A stretch of DNA of 9,889 bases, taken from Lysobacteraceae bacterium. Lineage in GTDB: Bacteria; Pseudomonadota; Gammaproteobacteria; Xanthomonadales; Xanthomonadaceae. The translations under genes were made by a program, and so were the position numbers. The notes beneath the pieces are model-generated. The model worked only from the letters and a program-made list of their open reading frames with translations, was not told the origin of the DNA and did not search any database. The DNA lies in the NCBI GenBank assembly GCA_017990865.1, contig JAGNNB010000083.1, positions 1 through 9,889 of the forward strand, written 5' to 3'. Shown here piece after piece: positions 1-6,587 of this stretch (the first letter of the stretch is position 1; each line of letters starts with the position of its first letter).

Positions 1-426
1 CAGGCCGTTGCGCAACGCCAACTGCAATTGTTTCGGCTTGTGGTCGGCGTTGCGCGCGGCGTCGTGCGGATTGATCCAAACCGCCTCGCGCAGCAAGCTG
101 CGCAGCGCGGCATCGCCGAAACGGATTTGCTGCGCCACGTAGTCGCGGTCGCGCGGATCGACGTTCGGCGGCACTTTCGGGCCGATCATCCGCCGGTTCC
201 AGACCACATCGATGTCCGAAAGCGCGAAACTGCCGTCGAGCGTATGCAAACGCAAGGTTTCGCCATCGCGGCCGTATTCGAATTCGATGTCGGCCGTCTC
301 GGGAAAATCCGAGCCGAAATAGCGCACGACGCGATGGCCGCGCGCCTTTAGCGCGGTTTCGGCGAGGATCGCATGCCAGTCGCCCGGCATGGTGTAGATG
401 AAAACGGTCTTCGAGGATTCGGTCAT
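1..426 (-). CDS. ATP-grasp peptide ligase, MvdC/MvdD-like (N-terminal 142 residues, gene runs off the left edge)
   Basis: The frame is open from an ATG at 426 to the window edge. It covers the pre-ATP-grasp domain and the beginning of the ATP-grasp fold. Visible hallmarks are a Rossmann-like start (KTVFIYTMPGDWHAIL, residues 6-21), the VVWNRR strand (74-79), and WINPHDAARNADHKPKQLQL (117-136). The last matches the family pattern in which a WxNP turn precedes the Lys that contacts ATP. Relatives form ester or amide crosslinks between Ser/Thr/Lys and Asp/Glu side chains of a ribosomal peptide (graspetides, such as microviridins). The upstream neighbour on the same strand is a peptide-exporter-type membrane fusion protein 83 bp away, which supports that role over glutathione-synthase or RimK-like ligases. 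No clear Shine-Dalgarno precedes the ATG, but no better in-frame start exists. The catalytic ATP-grasp core and any precursor peptide lie outside the window. Confidence 0.8.
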   Translation of the reverse strand, partial: MTESSKTVFIYTMPGDWHAILAETALKARGHRVVRYFGSDFPETADIEFEYGRDGETLRLHTLDGSFALSDIDVVWNRRMIGPKVPPNVDPRDRDYVAQQIRFGDAALRSLLREAVWINPHDAARNADHKPKQLQLALRNGL

Positions 427-509
427 GGGGTGTGGGCTCGGGTTCGCTGCGTGCGGGAGTTCGTTGCGGAGGGCGGACCGATACGGATGCGTTGTCGGCG
501 AGCGCGCGT

Positions 510-1148
510 CTACGAGCGCGCCAAGGGTTCGAATAGCCATCGGTACAGCGCGCGCTTTTCGACGACGATGTCGGCCATCACGCCGAGCCCCGGCCGTAGG
601 TCGCGCTCGACGCCGCGGTCGTCGCGCACGCGCTGACGTTCGAGCGAGACGACGGCGCGATAGCGGCTGGCTTGCGCACCCGGTATTTCGTCCAATGCTT
701 GCGTCGATGCCGGCGATTCGTCGGCGATCGGAATTCGCGAAATCCGAAGGATGCGCCCGCGATATTGGCCGTAGCGCTGGTGCGGGTATGCGGAGTAGCG
801 CAGGAAGACTTCGGCGCCGACATCGACCGACGCCAGCGCATGTTCGGGAATCAACAATTCCGCTTCGAGCAGCGGGGCGCGCTGCGTGGATCCTTGCGCG
901 GGGCCTTGCGCGATAAGGCGCTCGTTCGCGGCGCGCGGCGAGGCCGCGATTTCGACCAGGCGGCCGGAGATTCTGACTTTTCGCGCGTACTCGCCGACGA
1001 ACAAGAACACCGTCAGCAGGGTGACGATCGCGATCGCGCCCCCGGTCATCGCCCAGTGCGACATGGGCTGGCGCAAGACCAGGCGGCCCAGCCAGCGATT
1101 GCGTTTGGCGTCGAGTACTTCGCTGCGATAGAGCGGCGTTCGGCTCAC
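510..1148 (-). CDS. Compact HlyD/CvaA-family membrane fusion protein lacking the lipoyl and coiled-coil middle
   Basis: This is the periplasmic adaptor of a peptide or bacteriocin ABC exporter. Starting at GTG 1148, the protein begins SRTPLYRSEVLDAKRNRWLG, the usual N-terminus of CvaA-type adaptors. A single membrane helix follows (about residues 33-51), then a short beta start (VRISGRLVE). The C-terminal half carries family hallmarks: LLEAELLIPEHAL (93-105), FLRYSAYPHQRYGQYRGRI (115-133), and a YRWLFEPL end. It is 212 residues against roughly 400 for the family. The missing part lies between about residues 66 and 93, exactly where the biotinyl-lipoyl and alpha-hairpin domains belong. The GTG overlaps the stop of another frame (GTGA). 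An in-frame ATG at 1295, 6 bases after a GGAGG, would add a basic 49-residue extension of no recognisable family; I prefer GTG 1148 from family alignment. The cognate peptidase-ABC transporter is not in the window. Confidence 0.72.
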   Translation of the reverse strand: MSRTPLYRSEVLDAKRNRWLGRLVLRQPMSHWAMTGGAIAIVTLLTVFLFVGEYARKVRISGRLVEIAASPRAANERLIAQGPAQGSTQRAPLLEAELLIPEHALASVDVGAEVFLRYSAYPHQRYGQYRGRILRISRIPIADESPASTQALDEIPGAQASRYRAVVSLERQRVRDDRGVERDLRPGLGVMADIVVEKRALYRWLFEPLARS

Positions 1149-1415
1149 TGCCGCCGCTCGCGCCGACTCGAAGCATTTATCCGCGAATCGCCCGCCGCGT
1201 GGGTGCGCGGGCTTCGTCCATTCCGATGGCCTCGTCCGTGTCGGCGCGCGCTGGGGCGGGTCTCGATCGTGGGCATGTTCTCGTCGCTGGACCATGGGCT
1301 GCCTCCGTCCTCCACATCCGAAAGAATGGGAAACGGTGTGCGCAGCGGTGGGGGCTGTGCTTTACTTACTTGGCTATTCGTAGCGCGAACCGATTTGCGG
1401 ACATGGAATAAAGCG
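1149..1415. promoter_or_regulatory. Divergent intergenic region between the adaptor and the sigma factor genes
   Basis: This 267-bp stretch separates the leftward adaptor gene from the rightward sigma factor gene. On the minus strand it holds two Shine-Dalgarno-like motifs (GGAGG) just before an ATG at 1295, plus short overlapping open frames described in the findings. A locally AT-richer patch around 1357-1383 contains TTTACTTACTTGGCTATTCG. This is the most promoter-like sequence upstream of the sigma gene, but no -35/-10 pair with good spacing stands out. If the sigma factor autoregulates, its own promoter motif would be expected here; I cannot identify it. Confidence 0.3.
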
Positions 1416-2027
1416 ATGGCCATCACGAATACGGCGATCCGGTCGGACACGTCCGAATCCGTCACCGGTCTGTTGATCGCCGCGCAGGCGGGCGAAGGCG
1501 AGGCTTGGAATCGGATCTATGGCCTGCTTTACGCCGACCTACACCGCATCGCACGCGCCCAGCTTCGGCGACGCCAGCATGGCGGGCTCTCGGCGACTTC
1601 CTTGGTCAGCGAAAGTTGGTTGCGGTTGTGCGGCGCCGAATTCACGGTCGAGGATCGACGCCACTTCACCGCCCTGATCGCCCGCGCCATGCGTTTCGTG
1701 CTGATGGACGAAGTGCGGCGCGAGACCGCCGAAAAGCGCGGCGACGGCGAACGCGCCTTGGCGCTCGACGAGCGCATCGACGCCGCGCAAGACGACATAC
1801 TGTCGGAAATGCTCGCGATCGACGCCGCATTGACGCGCTTGACGCGGGTCGATCGGCGTTTGGCGCAATTGGTCGAAATGCGTTATTTCGCGGGCTTGGA
1901 GGAAGACGAAATCGCGCTCGCGCTCGGCGTCACCGAACGCACGTTGCGGCGCGACTGGCGCAAAGCGCGCGCCTTCCTGGTCACGCAACTCGGAGACAGC
2001 ATCGCGGATGCCGCTATCGCACCCTGA
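1416..2027 (+). CDS. ECF-type RNA polymerase sigma factor (Sigma70_ECF family, kinase-linked type)
   Basis: The 203-residue protein directs RNA polymerase to a dedicated promoter set. Region 2 is seen in LLYADLHRIARAQLRRR, then LSATSLVSESWLRL, then RHFTALIARAMRFVLMDEVR with RRETAEKRG. Region 4 is the C-terminal helix-turn-helix: LTRVDRRLAQLVEMRYFAGL, then EEDEIALALGVTERTLRRDW and RKARAFL. This layout matches the Sigma70_ECF family (PF07638), whose genes often neighbour Ser/Thr kinases rather than a classical anti-sigma factor. That is the case here: the next gene, 129 bp downstream, is a membrane TPR kinase. I chose the ATG at 1416 because it begins just before the conserved first helix (TGLLIAAQAGEGEAW), with a weak GGA 8 bases upstream. 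The open frame extends much further upstream but shows no family similarity there. Control by phosphorylation is inferred from the gene pairing, not seen. Confidence 0.92.
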   Translation: MAITNTAIRSDTSESVTGLLIAAQAGEGEAWNRIYGLLYADLHRIARAQLRRRQHGGLSATSLVSESWLRLCGAEFTVEDRRHFTALIARAMRFVLMDEVRRETAEKRGDGERALALDERIDAAQDDILSEMLAIDAALTRLTRVDRRLAQLVEMRYFAGLEEDEIALALGVTERTLRRDWRKARAFLVTQLGDSIADAAIAP

Positions 2028-2055
2028 CGCGACCCTTGCGCCCCCGGACGCATCC

Positions 2056-2160
2056 ATGATCGGGGAACGCCGACACGAAGGTTGGCTGGGCCGAAGCGTT
2101 ACCGTCGGCGATCGCACCGTCGGTCTCGCGAAGGTCGGCGTCGCCAAGGAGGCGTCTTGA
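2056..2160 (+). CDS. Possible 34-residue leader ORF overlapping the kinase start
   Basis: An ATG at 2056 opens a 35-codon frame that ends with TGA at 2158-2160, overlapping the TTG start of the kinase (TTGA). The peptide (MIGERRHEGWLGRSV..., ending KEAS) matches no family I recognise and has only weak ribosome-binding sequence before it. Its end contains the AAGGAGG that serves the kinase. The overlap would allow translational coupling, so this may be a short coupling peptide rather than a functional protein. Chance occurrence in the sigma-kinase gap is quite possible. Confidence 0.25.
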   Translation: MIGERRHEGWLGRSVTVGDRTVGLAKVGVAKEAS

Positions 2161-4937
2161 ACACCGAATCGAACGATCCGTTCGCGCGGGCGCTGTCGCT
2201 GTTCGATCGCTACGCCGACTCGCCGCGCGTTTCGCTGACGGAGAAGTTGTCCGACCTGCAGCGGGACGATCCCGAGGCCTGCGTCGCGCTGTTGCGTTTG
2301 CTCGCCGCCGACGCGCAAACGCATTCGTTCGCTTCGCCGCTGCGTTGGTACGCCGCGCTCGATGGCGAGACCGCGAACAGCGAACGGTCGGCGTTGAGAA
2401 TCTGGCCCGACGGCACGCGCCTGGGGCCTTGGTGCGTCGATGGCATCATCGGTGTCGGCGGGATGGGCGTGATCTACGCCGCGCATCGCGCCGATGGCCT
2501 GTACGAACGCGAAGTCGCGCTCAAGACCGTGCGCCCCGAGATCATGTCGCCGGTGCTGCGGCAGGCGTTCGCCAAGGAACGCAGTCACTTGGCGCGACTG
2601 GAGCATCCTTCCATCGTCGCGCTGTACGATGCCGGCACGGAAGACGGTGCGGACGACGGCGAGCAGCCCTGGATCGCGATGCAACGCGTGCACGGCGAGC
2701 CGATCGACCTGTGGTGCGACGCGCACAGCGCCGACTTGCGCACGCGCGTACGTCTGATGATTCAAGTGTGCGATGCCGTCGGTTACGCCCATGCGCACGG
2801 CGTCCTGCACCAGGACGTCAAACCCTCGAATCTGCTGGTCAACGAAGACGGCAACGTCAAACTCCTGGATTTCGGCCTATCCGCCATGCGCGCACCGCAT
2901 GCGGATGGCGGGTTCGCGCGCATCGGCGTCAGCGCCGCCTATGCCGCCCCCGAAATCTTCGAGGGCGCGCCGCCCAGCGTCGCGATCGATGTCTATGCGC
3001 TCGGCGCGGTCCTGTATCGATTGCTTTGCGACGATTGGCCCTACGTCCCGACGTCTCTCCCGCTGCCTGCGCCGCGCACCGCGGACGTGGCGGTGCCCGT
3101 GAGCGTACGCGCGCTCGCGCGCCCCGACGGCAGCGCTCGACAACGCGGCTGTCGCGACGCGCGCAGGCTGTCGCACGCGCTTGCGGGCGATCTGGACGCC
3201 ATCGCCTTGCGCTGCGTCCATCGCGATCCCACCGAACGCTACGCTGCCGTCGTGGATATCCGCGACGATTTGCGCGCGTGGCTGGACCGCCGTCCGGTCG
3301 AAGCGCGCAGCGGCGATTGGCGCTATCGCGCAGGGCGGTTCCTGCGTCGCAACGCGCTCGCGAGCGCGCTGACCGTCCTGGCGTTCGCGGCCATTCTGAT
3401 CATGAGCGGCGCGCTGCTGCGGCAGAGCGCACGCGCCGATATGGCGGCGGAGAATGACGCGATTCTCAGCCGGCTATTCGAAGATTCCTTGCGCGTGGCG
3501 ACGCTGCGCTCGCTCCGCGATCCGCCGCATCGATCGCTGGCGCTGTTGAACGATGCGGAGCGCCGATTACGGGCCGATGCCGGCGCGGATCGGCCGCAGT
3601 TTCTCGCGCGCGGTTTGGTGGCGCTGGCGCGCGCATATCTGTTGCGGTCCGACTTCGCGACCGCGGAGCGCTTGCTGCTCGAATCGAAACGTCTGAGCGG
3701 CGACGACCCTCTGGTGCTCGCCAAGCGCAATGCGTTGTTGGCGAATCTGATGAACAAACGTTCGAAGTGGGCCGAGGCCGAACGCCTCGCGCACGAAGGC
3801 GCGTCGACGCTCGAAGCGATCGAAGGCGAGGACGCCGACCTCGCCGGGGTCGATTTGAATTATCAATGGGCGATATCGCGATGGCTGCGCGGCGACACCG
3901 GCGAGGCCTTGCGCATTCTGGATCGCACCATCGAAACGGCGAAACGGCTCGGCGACAGCGGACAGCCCGCGCTCGCCTCGCTGCTGCGCCAACGCGCGAC
4001 CGTGCGTGCGTCGCTCGAGCATACCGGCGAAGCGGAGCGTGATCTGCGCGCAGCGTTGAGCCTTTTGGACGATCAGAACCCGCTACCCTTGAATCAGACG
4101 CGGCAGACCTTGGCCCTGCTGCGCGCGGCCGAAGGCGACCCCGACGAGGCGCATGCGCTGGCGGCGACGGCGCTGATGGATACCATCGCCGTGTTCGGCG
4201 AATCGCATGTCGAAACCGGGCGCGCTTGGCTGACGATCGCCAAGACCTGGCGCTCGTGTCGCGCCGATGGACGACGCGCGCGGATCGCGCTGCGCCGCGC
4301 GGAGACCATCATGACCGCGCAAGTGGGTGCGGGACATCCGTTGCTGGAAGAAGTGCTGGGCATGCGCGCCGCCGTGGAGATCGAACACGGCCGGACGAAA
4401 GCGGCGGTCGCTTACGCACGTCGCGCCGCCGCCATCGCGTTGCGCACGCAGGGCCCCGAAGACACCGCCACATGGCGGCGCCACAACGATCTCGCGTCGC
4501 TGCTGATCGTCGCCGCGAGGGAAAGCGGGGGCGATACGCAGCGCGCGCTTTATCGCGAGGCCGACGCTCTGCTGGCATCGACGATCGCCGCAAGCGAACG
4601 CGTCGGCGAACCCTACGGCGATCCGTACGCCAATCGCGTCGGCCCGTTGTTGTTCTTCGGCCGTATCGACGAAGCCGAACGCCACGCCCGAATCGCCGAG
4701 AAAATGGCGGCGATGCCCAAACGAAGCGAGATGGATCGCGACAACGCGGCCTTCGCCCGCTTGCGCGTGCGCTGGTCGCAGGGCCACCGCGACGAAGCGT
4801 CGGCGGAATTCGACGCGCTGCGACAGCATCTGGCGGCGAATCGAGATCGCCTCGACAGTCGCGGCGATATGCCGTTCATGGCGCACACCTTGATCGCGCG
4901 TACGGCGATTCTGCGCGCCGCATTACCTGTCGAATGA
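2157..4937 (+). CDS. Membrane-anchored Ser/Thr protein kinase with C-terminal TPR-like repeats
   Basis: The 926-residue protein starts at TTG 2157 behind a perfect AAGGAGG (2146-2152). A TTG at 2082 would add a basic 25-residue extension without a comparable ribosome site. Residues 1-90 are a helical lead-in. The Hanks-type kinase domain spans about 92-375: Gly loop GVGGMGV (99-105), VALK lysine at 123, alpha-C Glu about 141, catalytic loop HQDVKPSN (218-225), DFG (238-240), APE (264-266), and the family-typical GDLDAIALRCVHRDPTERYA. One transmembrane helix follows (about 400-421, ALTVLAFAAILIMSGALL). About 500 residues of helical, TPR-like repeats lie beyond it, for example the FGESHVETGRAWLTIAKTW and AHALAATALMDTIAVFGES segments. 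The kinase is therefore probably cytoplasmic with a periplasmic sensor. It lies 129 bp after the ECF sigma gene, probably co-transcribed, and is its likely activator. The HRD arginine is replaced by Gln (HQD). Confidence 0.93.
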   Translation: MNTESNDPFARALSLFDRYADSPRVSLTEKLSDLQRDDPEACVALLRLLAADAQTHSFASPLRWYAALDGETANSERSALRIWPDGTRLGPWCVDGIIGVGGMGVIYAAHRADGLYEREVALKTVRPEIMSPVLRQAFAKERSHLARLEHPSIVALYDAGTEDGADDGEQPWIAMQRVHGEPIDLWCDAHSADLRTRVRLMIQVCDAVGYAHAHGVLHQDVKPSNLLVNEDGNVKLLDFGLSAMRAPHADGGFARIGVSAAYAAPEIFEGAPPSVAIDVYALGAVLYRLLCDDWPYVPTSLPLPAPRTADVAVPVSVRALARPDGSARQRGCRDARRLSHALAGDLDAIALRCVHRDPTERYAAVVDIRDDLRAWLDRRPVEARSGDWRYRAGRFLRRNALASALTVLAFAAILIMSGALLRQSARADMAAENDAILSRLFEDSLRVATLRSLRDPPHRSLALLNDAERRLRADAGADRPQFLARGLVALARAYLLRSDFATAERLLLESKRLSGDDPLVLAKRNALLANLMNKRSKWAEAERLAHEGASTLEAIEGEDADLAGVDLNYQWAISRWLRGDTGEALRILDRTIETAKRLGDSGQPALASLLRQRATVRASLEHTGEAERDLRAALSLLDDQNPLPLNQTRQTLALLRAAEGDPDEAHALAATALMDTIAVFGESHVETGRAWLTIAKTWRSCRADGRRARIALRRAETIMTAQVGAGHPLLEEVLGMRAAVEIEHGRTKAAVAYARRAAAIALRTQGPEDTATWRRHNDLASLLIVAARESGGDTQRALYREADALLASTIAASERVGEPYGDPYANRVGPLLFFGRIDEAERHARIAEKMAAMPKRSEMDRDNAAFARLRVRWSQGHRDEASAEFDALRQHLAANRDRLDSRGDMPFMAHTLIARTAILRAALPVE

Positions 4938-4996
4938 TGCTACGTTGGCCGCATCCCTGCGCGGTGTCGTCTCCGCACGAACGGCGAAGCATTCGC

Positions 4997-5002
4997 TATG
5001 CT
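4997..5002 (+). promoter_or_regulatory. Candidate -10 box for the NRDE gene
   Basis: TATGCT sits 27 bases before the ATG at 5030, within the 92-bp gap after the kinase. It matches 5 of 6 bases of the sigma-70 -10 consensus. No good -35 lies 16-18 bases upstream, and no purine-rich Shine-Dalgarno precedes the ATG. The gene may be transcribed separately from the kinase, with a leader of about 20 bases. Confidence 0.4.
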
Positions 5003-5029
5003 GACCTTCCTGCATTTCCGAAACCGACC

Positions 5030-5833
5030 ATGTGCCTGATCGCGCTCGCTTGGCGCATGCACCCGCGTTACCGTTTGGTGCTGGCCGCCAATCGCGACGA
5101 ATACCACGTGCGGCCGACGTTGCCGTTGGACGCTTGGCGCGACGATCCGCACGTGATCGGCGGTCGCGATGCGCTGCACGGTGGCGGTTGGCTGGCCCTG
5201 CGCGGGCGACGTTTGGCCGCGGTGACGAACGTACGTCGCCCCGGCGACAGCGAAGGGCGAACGCGGGGTGCGTTGGTTGCGGCCTTCGTCCAAGGCACCG
5301 ATGCCGCGGATGCGATGGCGCCGCTCGCATCCCAGGCGATGGATTACCGCCCGTTCAACTTGCTGACCTGCGACGGCGAGACGCTCGCGTTTGCGACCAA
5401 TCGCGAAGCCGACGAACGCGGTGGCGTGCGTTTCGCGATGCGTCCGCTGGCTCCGGGTATGCACGGCGTTTCGAACGGTGCGTTGGATGCGCCTTGGCCC
5501 AAGACCGCCGCCCTGATGGCGCGGCTCGATACGTGGCGCGTCACGCCGGCCGCGCTGAGCGAGGCGGTTGATCTCTCGGCGTTATTCGACGCGCTCGCCG
5601 ATCCCGCGCTCGCGCCCGACGATGCGCTACCCGATACCGGCGTCGGGTTGGCGCTCGAACGTTTTCTATCGCCCGCTTTCATCCGCAGCGCGCAGTACGG
5701 CACGCGCGCCAGCACGGTGGCGCTGATCGCCGACGATCATGCGCGGATCGTCGAACGGCGATTCGGGCCGGAGGGCGTGTTCCTGGGCGAGACGGATCTG
5801 CGGGTAGCGATCGACATCTCGGACGCGAGATAA
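5030..5833 (+). CDS. NRDE / TANGO2-like family protein
   Basis: The 267-residue protein begins MCLIALAWRM and carries the family signature ANRDEYHVRP (NRDE at 21-24), followed by GGRDALHGGGWLAL, the AAVTNVRR segment, FNLL (109-112) and HGVSNGALDAPWPK. The order and spacing match the NRDE/TANGO2 family (PF05742) over its full usual length. Cys2 directly after the start Met would be the N-terminal nucleophile of an Ntn-type fold, which is a family prediction rather than something shown here. Eukaryotic TANGO2 and some bacterial homologues have been reported to help mobilise haem for cytochrome assembly, but biochemical activity is unsettled. The start is fixed by the MC N-terminus. There is no signal peptide, so it is cytoplasmic. 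It converges with the DUF3228 gene, with the REP-like palindrome between them. Confidence 0.9.
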   Translation: MCLIALAWRMHPRYRLVLAANRDEYHVRPTLPLDAWRDDPHVIGGRDALHGGGWLALRGRRLAAVTNVRRPGDSEGRTRGALVAAFVQGTDAADAMAPLASQAMDYRPFNLLTCDGETLAFATNREADERGGVRFAMRPLAPGMHGVSNGALDAPWPKTAALMARLDTWRVTPAALSEAVDLSALFDALADPALAPDDALPDTGVGLALERFLSPAFIRSAQYGTRASTVALIADDHARIVERRFGPEGVFLGETDLRVAIDISDAR

Positions 5834-5852
5834 CGCGCGTCTCGCATCTTTC

Positions 5853-5933
5853 GTAGGGCGGCGGCGAGCGCAGCGAACTCCACCACCGCGAGAGGCTTCA
5901 TGGTGGGGTTCGCTGCGCTCACCGCCACCCTAC
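5853..5933. repeat. REP-like imperfect palindrome between convergent genes; possible bidirectional terminator
   Basis: Two 33-base arms, 5853-5885 and 5901-5933, are inverted copies of each other with 30 of 33 positions paired; the three differences are C/T transitions. The loop is 15 bases. The arms read GTAGGGYGGCGGYGAGCGCA followed by GCGAAC(T/C)CCACCA. This resembles dispersed intergenic palindromes familiar in xanthomonad-type genomes, but the family was not searched. Its position 20 bases after the NRDE stop and over the DUF3228 stop suits a terminator or transcript-end protector for both genes. There is no long T-run, so intrinsic termination is uncertain. Confidence 0.8.
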
Positions 5934-6487
5934 CCGCGCCATCCCGCATTCTTTTCCCAAAACGCTACGCTGCGTCGATACGCGTCGCGATCGATCGGCA
6001 CATCCGAGCCGCCTTCGTTCACGCCCAGCGCATTGCGCATCATCGTGATCGGCGTCATCGGGGTTTCTTCCGGTGTCATCGTGTAAAGGCAGCCGACGAT
6101 GCCCCAGTCGGCATCGATGGGATTGCCTTCCTTCGCCATCTGTTCGCGGCTGTAGAGAATCGCGATCAGGAATTCCGCGACCGGCGGCTCCACGCCCTCG
6201 AACCAACGCACCAGCACCGGCAGTTCGTCGCTGGTGCGGGCCTCATAAGCGCTGCTCAGGAACCGACGATTCGCGTCGCCGATGGGGATCGTCATGCACC
6301 GCGTCGAGGTCCAATTGCGGTGGACATGGAGCTTGCAGAACGGCGCGTAACCGTCGAGCACCGCCATGGGCGTTTCGTCGTTGAGACGGCGCACGAATTG
6401 CTCCGGCGTGCAGTCCTGGACGGTATTGCGGCGCGGTTCGGCGGGGAATAGGCGAGGGCGTGCGAATTCGGTGAGGATGATGGACAT
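5930..6487 (-). CDS. DUF3228 family protein
   Basis: The 185-residue protein matches the DUF3228 family over its whole length: PEQFVRRLN, LDGYAPFCKLHVHRNWT (about residues 44-60), SSAYEARTSDELPVLVRWFE, ILYSREQMAKEG, DWGIVGCLY, PMTPITMMRNALGVNEGGS and YRRSVAFWEKNA. The function of the family is unknown and no catalytic site can be assigned. I chose ATG 6487 (MSIILTEFARP); an upstream in-frame ATG at 6535 would add 16 residues and lies upstream of the predicted -10 box. There is no signal peptide or membrane segment, so it is probably cytoplasmic. The final codons GWRG then TAG fall at the edge of the REP-like palindrome, so the natural C-terminus may have been altered. The TonB receptor gene upstream ends 100 bp before this start, and a separate promoter is likely. 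Confidence 0.9.
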   Translation of the reverse strand: MSIILTEFARPRLFPAEPRRNTVQDCTPEQFVRRLNDETPMAVLDGYAPFCKLHVHRNWTSTRCMTIPIGDANRRFLSSAYEARTSDELPVLVRWFEGVEPPVAEFLIAILYSREQMAKEGNPIDADWGIVGCLYTMTPEETPMTPITMMRNALGVNEGGSDVPIDRDAYRRSVAFWEKNAGWRG

Positions 6488-6491
6488 CGCG

Positions 6492-6503
6492 AGGATCGAT
6501 CCT
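6492..6503. promoter_or_regulatory. 12-bp perfect palindrome before the DUF3228 start
   Basis: AGGATCGATCCT is a perfect 12-base palindrome ending 4 bases before the ATG at 6487, inside the predicted short leader. It could be an operator or a small hairpin over the ribosome site (it includes AGGA), or simply chance; GATC-centred palindromes are common. Confidence 0.2.
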
Positions 6504-6514
6504 GGAATGCGCGC

Positions 6515-6520
6515 AGTGTA
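6515..6520 (-). promoter_or_regulatory. Candidate -10 box for the DUF3228 gene
   Basis: On the minus strand the sequence reads TACACT, 27 bases upstream of the ATG at 6487, within the 100-bp gap after the TonB receptor stop. It matches the sigma-70 -10 consensus at 4 of 6 positions. I see no convincing -35 at normal spacing. Confidence 0.35.
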
Positions 6521-6587
6521 GCGCTGGGGCCACATCGAATCGATGCGAACCCCTCTTCGACCTTGGCGGCTTGGCGGCTGTTTGCGA

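Noticed and set aside
436..460. Similarity of GGGTTCGCTGCG near 440 to part of the REP-like arm
   Set aside because: Only about 12 bases match and there is no inverted partner; likely chance in GC-rich sequence.
672..1415. Upstream extension of the sigma factor reading frame
   Set aside because: It is antisense to the conserved adaptor gene. Sigma family similarity begins only after the ATG at 1416.
1539..2810. A 423-codon minus-strand frame opposite the sigma and kinase genes
   Set aside because: It spans two well-supported plus-strand genes and the gap between them, and its translation shows no recognisable domain.
4083..4886. A 267-codon minus-strand frame opposite the TPR part of the kinase
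   Set aside because: The composition is that of an antisense shadow. The plus-strand kinase frame continues through with plausible helical repeats.
6561..6580. Tandem TTGGCGGC repeats after the TonB receptor stop as a terminator
   Set aside because: They are two direct 8-base repeats without a stem-loop or T-run, so they do not support a terminator call.
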